This document shows positions 11,792 to 20,952 of a stretch of DNA of 64,000 nt, one piece after another (the stretch's first letter is position 1; every line of letters starts with the position of its first letter). Location: positions 1-64,000 of the forward strand of contig JBBDHV010000039.1 of the NCBI GenBank assembly GCA_040880725.1, written 5' to 3'. The notes beneath the pieces are model-generated. The model made no database searches and was not told the origin of the DNA. It was given only the letters and a program-made list of their open reading frames with translations. Both the position numbers and the translations under genes were made by a program. This stretch comes from DATHWB01 sp040880725. GTDB taxonomy: Bacteria; Actinomycetota; Acidimicrobiia; Spongiisociales; ZC4RG35.

Positions 11792-11958
11792 TAGTGGTGT
11801 GTCGCCGAAATAGGTGCGCGGTGTCTCCGAGCACATGGCGTCATCTGGCAAGGACTTCTGACGCAGTCGCACTTGGCCCGTTCGGCGAGGAGGAGGACGC
11901 CGCCAGGGGCGTCATGGGCCGGAGAGACCGCCTCATTATTTTGGCGACGTACCACTAG
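11791..11958. mobile_element. MITE-like element, copy A (168 bp)
   Basis: Nearly identical in length and sequence to the reverse complement of 48799-48966. Both ends are CTAG, followed by inverted terminal repeats of about 22 bp (11791-11812 and 11937-11958). The repeats start CTAGTGGT and continue into GTCGCCGAAATA with few mismatches. It encodes no protein; frames shared by both copies come only from the repeat. It sits exactly between aroC and aroB. The aroC stop TAG is part of the right-hand CTAG, which fits insertion at a CTAG with target duplication. Confidence 0.88.
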
Positions 11959-13109
11959 AAGGTCTCGAGGCGCGCCCGGTAGGAGTCGACGTTGCGACGA
12001 AGGTCCGCGGCGGTGTCGCCGCCGAACTGTCGTTGGATCTCTTGGGCGACGACGATGGCGACCATCTGCTCGGCGACGATTCCCGCTGCGGGCACGGCAA
12101 CGACATCGGATCGCTCGTAGAAGGCCGTCTTGGCTTCCTTGGTGACGACGTCAACGGTCTGCAGGGACTTGGGCACGGTGGAGATCGGTTTCATCGCGGC
12201 CCTCACCCGCAGCACGTCGCCGTTGGTCATTCCCCCTTCGGTCCCGCCCGCCCGGTTGGTGTGGCGGGTGGGTCCGTCCGCGGTTGCGTACAGCTCGTCA
12301 TGGGCCCCCGAGCCCCGCCTCGTGGCGGTGGTGAAGCCGTCTCCGATCTCCACGCCTTTGATCGCCTGGATCGACATGAGGGCCTCTGCCAGCCGGGCAT
12401 CGATCTTTCGATCCCAGTGCACATGGCTCCCGAGTCCGACCGGTACCCCGTAGGCGAGGACCTCGACCACCCCTCCGAGGGTGTCACGATCGGCCCGGGC
12501 GGCTTCGATCTCGGCGATCATCGCCGCCTCGGCCGACTCGTCGAAGACACGGACTGCAGATGCGTCGATCTTTGCGAGGTCGCCGGGACCCGGGACGACC
12601 CCTTCCGGCGCGGTGACAGTCCCGATCGACACGACGTGGCTGAGGATCGAGACGTCGACCGCCGCCAGCAGGGTCTTGGCCAGATAGCCCACGACGGTGC
12701 GCGCGGCCGTTTCCCGAGCCGAGGCGCGCTCGAGGATGTTCCGCGCGTCGTGGGTGTCGTACTTCATCATCCCGACGAGATCGGCGTGTCCGGGGCGTGG
12801 GGCGGTGAGCTTCTTCTTGGCCACGCCGGGATGCGGGCTCATCTCCTCGGACCACTTCGCCTCGTACTCGGTGTTGCGGACCACCACTGCCACAGGAGAG
12901 CCCAGCGTGCGTCCGTGGCGCACACCGCCGAGGATCTCCAGTTCGTCCTGTTCGATCTTCATCCGCCCGCCCCGGCCGAAACCCAAACGACGGCGGGCGA
13001 GTTCGGCACCGATCTCGTCGACCAGCACGGGGAGGCCCGCAGGGAGCCCCTCGACGATGGTGACGAGCGCCGGACCGTGGGATTCACCTGCGGTGAGGAA
13101 TCTGAACAT
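11955..13109 (-). CDS. aroC: chorismate synthase
   Basis: Makes chorismate from EPSP with reduced FMN. The protein has 384 residues. Family signatures are the N-terminal LTAGESHGPALV, RRLGFGRGGRMKIEQD, the FMN/substrate segment GHADLVGMMKYD with ILERASARETA, and a late THTNRAGGTEGGMTNGD-like loop (here RHTNRAGGTEGGMTNGD). Its TAG stop lies in the CTAG end of the MITE. In many actinobacteria aroK and aroB follow directly; here only aroB does, beyond the element. Confidence 0.97.
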   Translation of the reverse strand: MFRFLTAGESHGPALVTIVEGLPAGLPVLVDEIGAELARRRLGFGRGGRMKIEQDELEILGGVRHGRTLGSPVAVVVRNTEYEAKWSEEMSPHPGVAKKKLTAPRPGHADLVGMMKYDTHDARNILERASARETAARTVVGYLAKTLLAAVDVSILSHVVSIGTVTAPEGVVPGPGDLAKIDASAVRVFDESAEAAMIAEIEAARADRDTLGGVVEVLAYGVPVGLGSHVHWDRKIDARLAEALMSIQAIKGVEIGDGFTTATRRGSGAHDELYATADGPTRHTNRAGGTEGGMTNGDVLRVRAAMKPISTVPKSLQTVDVVTKEAKTAFYERSDVVAVPAAGIVAEQMVAIVVAQEIQRQFGGDTAADLRRNVDSYRARLETF

Positions 13110-13145
13110 GCGGGCGCAGCGTACCGGCCGCGGTCGGCCGGTCGG

Positions 13146-13877
13146 TCACCCGGTGATGAGCCTGCCGAATGCCTCGCCGAAGATCAGGGCGACCCATGCC
13201 CCGGCGAGCATCGGAGGCCCGTACGGCATCTCGTCCTGGCTGCGCGCCCGGCGGGACACGAGGAGAATGATCGCGGGGATGCCGCCGATGACGCCCGTGA
13301 AGAACACCGCCAGCAGCACGGTGCGCTGGGACTGGAATGCGGTGGCGGCGCCGAGGAGGACAGCCAGCTTCACGTCGCCGAAGCCGAATCCCCCTCGGGC
13401 GACCAGGTAGACCACGAAGAGCGCACCGAAGTATCCGAGCGCCCCGAGCAGGGCCGGGAGGAGACGGTCGGTGCGTGACTCTGCGAGGGCGCCCCCGGCG
13501 AGTGCCAGTCCGAAGACCGCGGTCGACGGGTAGAGCACCCGATTCGGAATGAGCTTGTGGTCGATGTCGGTGACCAGCAGGACGATGGTCACCGCTGCCA
13601 CGACGAGATACGCCGGCAGGAGCCAACCTTCCCCACTGGTGACCACACCGGCCGCGGCAAAGACCGTCCCGGTCGCCAGCCAAATCCAGGGCTGTCGCAA
13701 CCGCACCCGGTGCCCCGTCGGGCAGCGCAGGGCGAGCGGAACCATCGCGTGTTCGCATTCTTCGCAGCGAGGAGCGATGCCATCGAACGGCCGGCGGACC
13801 CCGGCGCGGACGCCGAGGTGATACAGGGTCGGACCGATGACGAGTCCGAGCACGAACAGCGGGAGAATCGAACTCAT
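13146..13877 (-). CDS. A24 family prepilin peptidase
   Basis: A membrane aspartic protease that cleaves type IV prepilin leaders. The 243 residues have about seven hydrophobic segments. The two catalytic aspartates appear in VTDIDHKLIPN and GFGFGDVKLA. The N-terminal cytoplasmic part keeps CEEC plus one later cysteine (ALRC), a reduced form of the zinc site and methylase region, so N-methylation may be lost. It lies between aroC and a DUF4388 gene, which suggests a link to surface appendages whose other genes lie elsewhere. Confidence 0.85.
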   Translation of the reverse strand: MSSILPLFVLGLVIGPTLYHLGVRAGVRRPFDGIAPRCEECEHAMVPLALRCPTGHRVRLRQPWIWLATGTVFAAAGVVTSGEGWLLPAYLVVAAVTIVLLVTDIDHKLIPNRVLYPSTAVFGLALAGGALAESRTDRLLPALLGALGYFGALFVVYLVARGGFGFGDVKLAVLLGAATAFQSQRTVLLAVFFTGVIGGIPAIILLVSRRARSQDEMPYGPPMLAGAWVALIFGEAFGRLITG

Positions 13878-13919
13878 GGAGGGGTCGACGCTAATGATCC
13901 GTCGCCGACGCGATCCCGA

Positions 13920-15104
13920 TCAGTCTGCGTCGGTGATGTCTTTGGCCATCGGTCCCAGGCGCCGGCGCCGCAGCAGTCCCATCGAGAAACCGGACTCCTC
14001 CTCCGGCTCGGCCCCGCCGCCGTCGGTCTCCGAGAACACACTGTCGAGGAACTCGTCGGTGTCGACGTTGGACATCTCGTCGGCGGGTCCCATCGCTTCG
14101 GCCCACCATCCGCCGCGGTTCCCGGTTGGTTCGGCGGAAGACTCTTCGGAGGAGACGGCCGGTGCCTGCTCGGAGTCGCTGGGTCGGGACCACGGGTCTG
14201 TCAGCTCGGTGCTCGGCTGGGGATCTGGCTTGGGATCTGCCTGGGCCGTTGCCCAGGGGCTGGGGGTCGCGTCGGGCTCGGAGGTTGCGTCGACAGTCGG
14301 CTCGGGTTCGGGAGCCTCGACAGGAGCGCTGAACCAGCTCCCCGTCGAGCCGGGAGAGACCGAAGGGGTCGTCGGTGGGGACTCCGGTACAGACGCGGGC
14401 GGGATTTCACCCACCGGCGCAGCCTGGGCGGACCCTGCGGCCGGTTCGATCAGCGATGACCGGATCAGCGAGGCGACTTCTCGAGCAGCGCGGAACTCGG
14501 TCGTACCGAGCAGGCGGGCGATGTCGGCCACGCTGGAGCCGCCTTCGAGAGATGCGAGCACACGCCAGGTCGGCGCGTTCACCGAGACTTCGGACTCCTG
14601 CAACTCTCGCACCATTCGCACCGGGAGGTTCATGTCGGAGATGGTCTGTTCGATGTCGGACCAGTCGGCGGCACGCCGGTCGGCCTCGACGACGATCTGC
14701 TCGGCATCGAACGACTGGCCGGTGCGGAATCGTGACTCGGCATCGACGAGGAACTCAAACGTGCCGTTTCCGGGGCGCCTGATTCGATAGAGGGACTCCA
14801 CGACGTGTTCACGGACGAGGTCCGTCAGGTCGTCGCTGCTGCGGCCATCCGCGATGGCATCGGGGAGATCGACCGTGTCCCGGCTTTCGATCCGTGAGCG
14901 GTCGACCACGCCGGAGGATGCGATCTGGTCGGCGAGATCCATGTCAGACGCGACGGTCACCAGGGACAGTGCGCCCTCGTGCAGATAGATGCGCCCGTCG
15001 ACACCGGCAGCGTCGACACGAAGACACCCGTTCTTTCCCGATCGCGCGAGGAGACGCAGCACCTCCGGGAGTGGAAAAACTTCTATGTTGCCGGTCAGTG
15101 CCAT
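13920..15104 (-). CDS. DUF4388 (PATAN-like) domain protein with acidic proline-rich tail
   Basis: The start MALTGNIEVFPLPEVLRLLA is typical of DUF4388 proteins, which occur in two-component and surface-motility systems. Residues 1 to about 110 form this domain, and a winged-helix-like segment (WRVLASLEGGSSVADIARLL) lies near 180-200. A long Pro/Ser/Glu-rich low-complexity tail follows. The ATG at 15104 is preferred because GAGG lies 6-7 bases upstream; starts at 15110 and 15116 are also open. Its role is unknown. The neighbouring prepilin peptidase hints at pilus control. Confidence 0.75.
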   Translation of the reverse strand: MALTGNIEVFPLPEVLRLLARSGKNGCLRVDAAGVDGRIYLHEGALSLVTVASDMDLADQIASSGVVDRSRIESRDTVDLPDAIADGRSSDDLTDLVREHVVESLYRIRRPGNGTFEFLVDAESRFRTGQSFDAEQIVVEADRRAADWSDIEQTISDMNLPVRMVRELQESEVSVNAPTWRVLASLEGGSSVADIARLLGTTEFRAAREVASLIRSSLIEPAAGSAQAAPVGEIPPASVPESPPTTPSVSPGSTGSWFSAPVEAPEPEPTVDATSEPDATPSPWATAQADPKPDPQPSTELTDPWSRPSDSEQAPAVSSEESSAEPTGNRGGWWAEAMGPADEMSNVDTDEFLDSVFSETDGGGAEPEEESGFSMGLLRRRRLGPMAKDITDAD

Positions 15105-15126
15105 GCTCATCCTCACTCGCCTTGGG

Positions 15127-15184
15127 ATGGACTTCGGCGTCGCGCAGGGTCCGCTTGAGCCTTTTCCCCCGGACGAAAGTCCAT
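15127..15184 (-). promoter_or_regulatory. possible structured 5' leader upstream of the DUF4388 gene
   Basis: In the 119-bp gap between mltG and the DUF4388 gene, an 8-bp perfect inverted repeat (ATGGACTT at 15127-15134 and AAGTCCAT at 15177-15184) encloses 42 bases. Inside, TCCG (15150-15153) can pair with CGGA (15170-15173). It ends about 22 bases from the start codon, so it could be a cis-regulatory RNA. I do not recognise it as a known riboswitch class. Confidence 0.3.
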
Positions 15185-15235
15185 GCGAGGGGCGGCTCCG
15201 GAAAACACCGCCGACCCGCTGTGCGATCTTGCGAA

Positions 15236-16351
15236 TCAGGGGATGACGCCGGCCTCTCGGGACGCCGCAACGTTGGCGTTGTGTTCGTCGAGGGTGACGG
15301 CGAAGACATGGGACCCGTCTTCGTCAGCGAGAACGTAGTACCGGAATTCGGTGTCCGCCGGCGCGGCGGCGGCTTCCAACGCGGCCAGGCCGGGAGCAGA
15401 GATCGGACCGGGTGGGAGCCCTGCGACCAGCCGGGTGTTGTACGGGGAGTCGAACTCGACGTCGATTCCGGCAGGGTCGCGAATGTCCATGGCGTAGAGC
15501 ACCGTCGCGTCGATGTCGAGGCGTGCACCGTCATTCAGCCGGTTGCGGATCACCGACGAGACGATGGGGCGTTCGTCCCCGACGCGTACTTCGCTCTCGA
15601 TGAGTGAAGCCATGATGATTCCCTGATAGCGGGTGTAGCCGGCCGCTTCGAGGTTGCTCCAGTCGACGGCATCCATGCGTTGTTCCATGGTGTTGGCGAG
15701 CCGTCCGAGCATGTCAGCCGGTGTGGCATCCTCGCTGAACCGGTACGTGTCGGGGAACAGGAGTCCTTCCCAGTCACGCAGGGTGGCGTTGGCCGGAAGC
15801 TCGGTGACGTCGGATTCGACGAGTCCCGACTCGAGCGCCTGGACGAACGCCGCTCGATCGAGACCGGACGCCTCGGAGAGCACGTCGATGATCTCGGTCA
15901 CCCGGAGGCCTTCGCGGATCGTGACGTCGAACACGACCACGCGGGGCCCGGCGCGGAGCTCGTCGATCAGCTCTTGGATGGAGGATCCGGTGATCAACTC
16001 GTAGGTACCCGATTGCAGGCTGGCGTCGACCCCGGCTGCCCGTGCCGCGGTTTCGAACTGGGACGCGGAACGAACGAGACCGGCGTCACGCAGGATCTCG
16101 CCGATGCCTTCCGCCGTCGATCCCGGCGGGATCACGACTTCGACCTGGCGTCCGGGCTCGATCTCGGCGAATTCTTCGTCTTCGGTGGTCTCGATGCCCG
16201 CCCCGACACGGTCGCCGAGCGAGGAGGCCACACTGACCAATCCCCAGCCCGCGAACACGAGGACTACGACAACGAGCACGGGGCGCAGAACTCCCCAGGG
16301 CGAAGGGCGGGGAGGGTTGGGCTGGTGATGTTGTTGCTGCTGCTGGGTCAT
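15236..16351 (-). CDS. mltG: endolytic murein transglycosylase MltG
   Basis: Cleaves nascent glycan strands and is thought to terminate peptidoglycan elongation. The 371 residues have a Gln/Pro-rich cytosolic N-terminus, one transmembrane helix at about 20-44, a LysM-like region, then the YceG catalytic domain. The catalytic glutamate is in IIMASLIESE, and SPYNTR and GLPPGPISAPG are present near the C-terminus. It follows ruvX with a 5-bp gap. The alaS-ruvX-mltG order is conserved in Actinomycetota. Confidence 0.93.
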   Translation of the reverse strand: MTQQQQQHHQPNPPRPSPWGVLRPVLVVVVLVFAGWGLVSVASSLGDRVGAGIETTEDEEFAEIEPGRQVEVVIPPGSTAEGIGEILRDAGLVRSASQFETAARAAGVDASLQSGTYELITGSSIQELIDELRAGPRVVVFDVTIREGLRVTEIIDVLSEASGLDRAAFVQALESGLVESDVTELPANATLRDWEGLLFPDTYRFSEDATPADMLGRLANTMEQRMDAVDWSNLEAAGYTRYQGIIMASLIESEVRVGDERPIVSSVIRNRLNDGARLDIDATVLYAMDIRDPAGIDVEFDSPYNTRLVAGLPPGPISAPGLAALEAAAAPADTEFRYYVLADEDGSHVFAVTLDEHNANVAASREAGVIP

Positions 16352-16356
16352 CGTCC

Positions 16357-16788
16357 CTACGAGTGGTCGCGGCCGTGGGGCTGGGGTCGATCGAGGAAGT
16401 GCCGCAGAATCACGGCAGCCGCGACTTTATCGACGTTCCGCCGCCTATCTCGACGTTTCACGCCGCCCTCCAGCATGGCGGCCTCCGCGGTGACAGTCGT
16501 GAACCGCTCATCCACATACTCGACGTCGATGCCGGTCAATTCGGTCACCCGGGTTCCGAATGCCCGGGCTTGCACCGCCGCGGGGCCTTCCCGACCGGAC
16601 AGGCCGACGGGCAGTCCGACGATGACGACCGTCGGGCCGTACTCGGCGACGAGCCGGCGGAGTTCGTCTTCGAAGACGCCCACATCCAGCACTGCCAGCG
16701 GGGTTGCCACGATGCGAAGCGGATCGCTGACCGCCACCCCGATCCGTGTCGATCCCGGGTCGAAGGCGAGTACCCGGCCCGATGTCAC
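16357..16788 (-). CDS. ruvX: Holliday junction resolvase-like protein (YqgF/RuvX)
   Basis: An RNase H-fold nuclease linked to 16S rRNA 5'-end processing and junction resolution. The 143 residues match family length. Acidic residues of the active site appear in LAFDPGSTRIGVAVSD, in VDERFTTV and in the late RNVDKVAAAVIL. It overlaps the alaS stop by 4 bp, so it is coupled to alaS. Confidence 0.92.
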   Translation of the reverse strand: MTSGRVLAFDPGSTRIGVAVSDPLRIVATPLAVLDVGVFEDELRRLVAEYGPTVVIVGLPVGLSGREGPAAVQARAFGTRVTELTGIDVEYVDERFTTVTAEAAMLEGGVKRRDRRRNVDKVAAAVILRHFLDRPQPHGRDHS

Positions 16789-19397
16789 GACAAGGCCCGA
16801 CCAACCTCGTCGCGTGCCGCGTCGATGGCCGCCACGATCTGGTCGCCGTGCGGTCCGCCTGCCTGCGCCAACTCGGGATCTCGGGAGCCGCCTCCGCCGA
16901 GCACCCTCGCCGCAGGAGCCAGCAGGTCCGATGCCGAGATTCCGTTCGAGACGAGATCCGTGCTGACGATGCCGACCAGCGCCCCCTTGCCGCCCGACAC
17001 CGAACCGAGGACGACGATCCCGGACTGCAGCCGATCGCGGACGCCCATCGCCAATTGGCGGAGCTGTTCGGGAGGCATCTCGCCGACGTCTGCCACAACG
17101 GTTCTCGCATCGCCGACAGTCTCCGCCTGGCCGGCGAGTTCGGAGGCGAGATCACTCCGCCGCTGGGCGCGAATGGCGTCGATCTCATCTTCGAGTGCTC
17201 CCACCCGGTCCATCAAACCCCGAATGCGTTCGGGAACGTCGGCGGCGGGTGCCCTGAGAAGGGATCCGGCGCGATCGAGATGATCCCGGACTTCCACGAG
17301 GTGGTCGTAGGCGGCCTCTCCCGTGAGTGCTTCGACACGACGGATGTTGGAGCCGATCGAGGATTCCCCGAGGATGACGAGCGGTCCCACCTCGCCGGCG
17401 GCCGAAGTGTGCGTTCCGCCGCAGAACTCGACCGAGAACTCGCCGACCTTGACGACTCGAACGGTCTCCCCGTATTTGTCGCCGAAGAATGCGAGCGCTC
17501 CCATCTCCTTGGCGCGGTCTTGGGTGGTCACCTCGGTGTGAACCTGGTGGTTGGCGATCAGCCGGCGGTTGGCGTGGGCTTCGACCTGTTGGGTCTCTTC
17601 GTCGCTGAGCGCGGCGAAGTGGCTGAAGTCGAATCGAAGCCTTCCGGACTCGACGAGGGAGCCCGCCTGGGATGCGTGGTCGCCGAGCACGTCACGCAGC
17701 GCCCAATGCAGGACATGGGTCCCGGTGTGCGACTTGCGGATACGGTCCCGGCGGGGGCTGTCGATCACCAGGTCGGCGTCCTGGCCGACCCGCAGCGTGC
17801 CGGAGCGGATCTTGCCCCTGTGGCCGTGGAATCCCTGGACGGCGTGCTGGGTGTCGTACACGGCCACTGTCCCGGTGTCCGTCGTGATGGTCCCGGTGTC
17901 GCCGACCTGTCCCCCGGACTCGGCGTAGAAGGGGGTCCGGTCCAAGAAGATCTCCACCGCACGGCCCTCGTCGGCCGACTCCACCTGTTCGCCGTCGGCG
18001 ACGATCGCGAGAACCTTGCCCGAGGTGGCGTCGACCTCGTATCCGAGAAAGCAGGTCGGCCCGGCGTCGTCGAGCACACTGCGATAGAACTCGCCGAGTG
18101 CGGCGGCGTCCCCGCCCTTCCAGTTCTTCTTCGCGCGCCGGCGCTGGGCCTCCATCTCGGCGGTGAAGCCTTCTTCGTCGACGGTCGTCCCCCGCTCCGC
18201 GGCGATCTCCCGGGTCAACTCGATGGGGAACCCGAAGGTGTCGTGCAGCTTGAACGCGACCGAACCCGGCAGTTGCGCACCCGTCTCGTCGAGTTCGGTG
18301 TCGAGGAGCTGATGACCGGATTCGAGTGTGCGACGGAAGCGCTCTTCCTCTCGGGACACGACGTCGACGATGAAATCGCGCCGATCCGCGAGTTCGGTGT
18401 ACCAGTCACCGATGGCCCGCACTGTCGCGTCGACGAGTTTCGGGGTGACGAGCCCTTCGCCGCCCAACTGCCAGGCATGACGGACTGCCCGACGGATGAT
18501 GCGCCGCAGCACGTAGCCCCGGCCGTCGTTGGACGGCACCACGCCGTCGCCGATCAGAATGCTCATCGTGCGGCCGTGATCCGAGAGGATCCGCAACGAG
18601 ACGTCCACCAGTGGGTCGGTGCCATAGGTCACGCCGGTATGAGCCTCACCCGCTTCCCGAACCGGTCGCATCGTGTCGATGTCGAAGCCGGACGGGACGT
18701 CCTGGAGGACCATGGCGAGGCGTTCGAGTCCCATTCCCGTGTCGATGCTCTTGGTTGGCAGCTCACCGATGACGTGATACGGACGGTCCTGGATGTTCTG
18801 CATGAACACGAGGTTCCAGATCTCGATGAACCGTTCTTCTCCCCCTCCGATCGGGCCACCGTCCGGGCCGTGTTCGGGACCGCGGTCGTAGAAGATCTCG
18901 GCGCATGGCCCGCACGGGCCGGGGACACCCATCTGCCAGAAGTTGTCCTTGCCGCCCCGCTGGATTCGGTCGGTGGGGACGCCCACGTGGCGGTGCCACA
19001 GGTCGGCCGCTTCGTCATCGGTCTCGTACGCCGTGTACCAGAGACGCTCGGGATCGAGGCCGAACCCGTCAGTCAGGAGCTGATGTGCCCACTTCATGGC
19101 GTCCGGCTTGAAGTAGTCGCCGAACGAGAAGTTGCCGAGCATCTCGAAGAAGGACATGTGCCGAACGGTGGTTCCGATGATGTCGATGTCGATCGTCCGG
19201 ATCGACTTCTGGACGGAGGTGGCGCGGTCGAACGGCGCTTCCTCCTCGCCCAGGAAGTAGGGCTTGAAGGGCACCATTCCGGCGTTCACGAGCAGCAGCG
19301 TGGGATCGGTCGGGATCACCGAGGCCGACGGTCGGACCGTGTGCCCGCGCTCAGCGAAGAATTCGAGAAAAGTCCGTCGTATCAAGGTCGCATCCAT
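16785..19397 (-). CDS. alaS: alanyl-tRNA synthetase
   Basis: Charges tRNA-Ala and edits mischarged Ser or Gly. The class II core begins MDATLIRRTFLEFFAERGH. Motif 1 follows (SIRTIDIDIIGTTVRHMSFF), and motif 3 includes GMGLERLAMVLQ. The editing domain has the zinc ligands HTGTHVLH and CGGTH. A C-Ala dimerisation domain ends the 870-residue protein. The ATG at 19397 is preferred because it aligns with the family N-terminus; a GTG at 19409 would add four residues. Confidence 0.97.
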   Translation of the reverse strand: MDATLIRRTFLEFFAERGHTVRPSASVIPTDPTLLLVNAGMVPFKPYFLGEEEAPFDRATSVQKSIRTIDIDIIGTTVRHMSFFEMLGNFSFGDYFKPDAMKWAHQLLTDGFGLDPERLWYTAYETDDEAADLWHRHVGVPTDRIQRGGKDNFWQMGVPGPCGPCAEIFYDRGPEHGPDGGPIGGGEERFIEIWNLVFMQNIQDRPYHVIGELPTKSIDTGMGLERLAMVLQDVPSGFDIDTMRPVREAGEAHTGVTYGTDPLVDVSLRILSDHGRTMSILIGDGVVPSNDGRGYVLRRIIRRAVRHAWQLGGEGLVTPKLVDATVRAIGDWYTELADRRDFIVDVVSREEERFRRTLESGHQLLDTELDETGAQLPGSVAFKLHDTFGFPIELTREIAAERGTTVDEEGFTAEMEAQRRRAKKNWKGGDAAALGEFYRSVLDDAGPTCFLGYEVDATSGKVLAIVADGEQVESADEGRAVEIFLDRTPFYAESGGQVGDTGTITTDTGTVAVYDTQHAVQGFHGHRGKIRSGTLRVGQDADLVIDSPRRDRIRKSHTGTHVLHWALRDVLGDHASQAGSLVESGRLRFDFSHFAALSDEETQQVEAHANRRLIANHQVHTEVTTQDRAKEMGALAFFGDKYGETVRVVKVGEFSVEFCGGTHTSAAGEVGPLVILGESSIGSNIRRVEALTGEAAYDHLVEVRDHLDRAGSLLRAPAADVPERIRGLMDRVGALEDEIDAIRAQRRSDLASELAGQAETVGDARTVVADVGEMPPEQLRQLAMGVRDRLQSGIVVLGSVSGGKGALVGIVSTDLVSNGISASDLLAPAARVLGGGGSRDPELAQAGGPHGDQIVAAIDAARDEVGRALS

Positions 19398-19481
19398 TGG
19401 ATCGGCCACGGTACACGCCCCCGACTCGGTCTCCTGCGGGGTTTTGGGCTCACAGGGTCAGCGGATTGGCAGGCCGGCTTC

Positions 19482-19670
19482 TCAGCGCATTCGGATGAGG
19501 CGGCGTCTCGGCGGGCTGACGAGTCGTGCAACGAGGTCGAGTACGTCGGCGACCGTCAGCAGGGCCGCCGATTTCAGATCTCGCGCCTGGGGACGCCTGC
19601 GAAGGGCCCGAACGGTGACGACGCCACCGGTCACGAGGCCGGTCAGAAACCAGGAGAGGCGGTCCAGCAT
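19482..19670 (-). CDS. small membrane protein upstream of alaS
   Basis: A 62-residue protein with one N-terminal hydrophobic segment (about 6-22) and a basic rest ending PPRRRLIRMR. It starts 10 bp after the preceding sugar dehydrogenase gene and ends 84 bp before alaS. Small one-helix proteins of this kind sit upstream of alaS in other actinobacteria (for example the DUF6167 group), and the first residues look similar, but this is recall without a search. Function unknown. Confidence 0.55.
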   Translation of the reverse strand: MLDRLSWFLTGLVTGGVVTVRALRRRPQARDLKSAALLTVADVLDLVARLVSPPRRRLIRMR

Positions 19671-19680
19671 CGACGCGATC

Positions 19681-20952
19681 TTACCCTTCGCGGACCCCGA
19701 CGATACGTCCGATCTCGCCTTCCCAGGTGAGCACGTAGAGCTCTCCTTTCGAGTCCACCCCGAAGCTGTTGACCTGCCCCAGCCCTGTCAGCCATTCCGT
19801 GTGGTCGACGGCTGCGGAGCCGTCCCAGCGGAAGCTGCGCAACCAGCCGCCGCACCAATCGGAGTAGAGGTAGACGCCGTCCAACTCCGGTATCGCCGCA
19901 CCCCGGTACACCCTGCCGCCCGTGATGGAGCACCCTTCGTCGTGGCTGTACTCATGGACGGGAAGCGTGAGATTCTCGGCGTCGGCATCACATCCCGATT
20001 GGAAGCATGTGGACGCTTCCATGCGGATCCACCCGAAATTCAGCCCCGGCTGGGACAGGGAAACGACGTTGATCTCTTCGAATCGTTCGTGGCCGACGTC
20101 GGCGATGTAGATGTCTGCTGTCGGCACATCGATCGCGAACCGCCACGGATTGCGCAGCCCGTACGCCCAGACTTCGGGAGCTCCCCCGCCTGCGACGAAC
20201 GGGTTGTCCGCCGGGATCCCGTAAGGGTCGCCTGAGTCGACGTCGAGGCGCAGGATCGATGACAGGTGCGTCCCCGGATCCTGGGAGTGCACCGACGCCG
20301 CGCCTCCCTCACCGAGTGACAGGTACAGCATCGCGTCCGGCCCGAATTCGAGCATCCCCCCGTTGTGCCGCACGGTGGGTTTGTCGAAGGTCATCATCAC
20401 CTGCTCGGTGTCCGGATCCACCGCGGCCCCGTCGGGGTCGGCGGTGAGTTCGACGAGCCGGGTGGTGTCCGCACCGTGGGAGTAGTAGGTGAAGATCCGT
20501 CCGTTCGTCTGGTATTCCGGGTGGAACGCCAGTCCGAGCAGCCCCTGTTCGATCCCTCCGGGATTCACTCGATCCCGGAGATCGAGCCACGGTTCCTCAC
20601 CGGGTGCGCCACTCGAGTCCAACTCCCACACGGCCCCGACGCGCTCGACCACGAACCGGCGATCGGATTCCGGCGGCGACAGCAGGAGGACGGGTTGGCT
20701 CAACGCGTCGGTGACTGCCTCGATGGCGAGTCCGGTCAGCGGAGCCGGCGGCTCGGTCGTCGTCGTGGCGGCAGGCGTCGTCGTGGTCGTGGTCGGGGGT
20801 GCGGTCGTCGTGGGTGACGTGGTGGTCGGGGGCACCGTGGCGGTCGTGGGGGTTGCTTCGGTGGTCGTCACCGAGTCGCCGGCCGCGGTGCAGGCGGCCA
20901 GCGCGATGCAGAGCACCGAGAGGACTCGCGGGGGCGGCGTGCCGGCATTCAT
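19681..20952 (-). CDS. lipoprotein, PQQ-dependent sugar (sorbosone-type) dehydrogenase family
   Basis: A predicted exported beta-propeller oxidoreductase or sugar-binding protein. The 423 residues start with a type II signal peptide whose lipobox is LAAC (Cys21). A threonine-rich spacer follows at about 30-68. The propeller carries the family motifs EQGLLGLAFHPEY, GEGGAASVHSQDPGTHLSS, AYGLRNPWRFAID and DVGHERFEEINVV. The substrate cannot be read from sequence. The ATG at 20952 overlaps the upstream enolase-superfamily gene by 4 bp. Confidence 0.85.
   Translation of the reverse strand: MNAGTPPPRVLSVLCIALAACTAAGDSVTTTEATPTTATVPPTTTSPTTTAPPTTTTTTPAATTTTEPPAPLTGLAIEAVTDALSQPVLLLSPPESDRRFVVERVGAVWELDSSGAPGEEPWLDLRDRVNPGGIEQGLLGLAFHPEYQTNGRIFTYYSHGADTTRLVELTADPDGAAVDPDTEQVMMTFDKPTVRHNGGMLEFGPDAMLYLSLGEGGAASVHSQDPGTHLSSILRLDVDSGDPYGIPADNPFVAGGGAPEVWAYGLRNPWRFAIDVPTADIYIADVGHERFEEINVVSLSQPGLNFGWIRMEASTCFQSGCDADAENLTLPVHEYSHDEGCSITGGRVYRGAAIPELDGVYLYSDWCGGWLRSFRWDGSAAVDHTEWLTGLGQVNSFGVDSKGELYVLTWEGEIGRIVGVREG

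Noticed and set aside
11873..12145. Related small frames at 11873 (plus) and 48884 (minus), suggesting a conserved protein
   Set aside because: The shared part is only the MITE-like repeat; beyond its ends the two frames diverge completely.
16746..19730. 994-codon plus-strand open frame opposite alaS
   Set aside because: Shadow of the alaS codon pattern; composition and lack of motifs do not support a protein.
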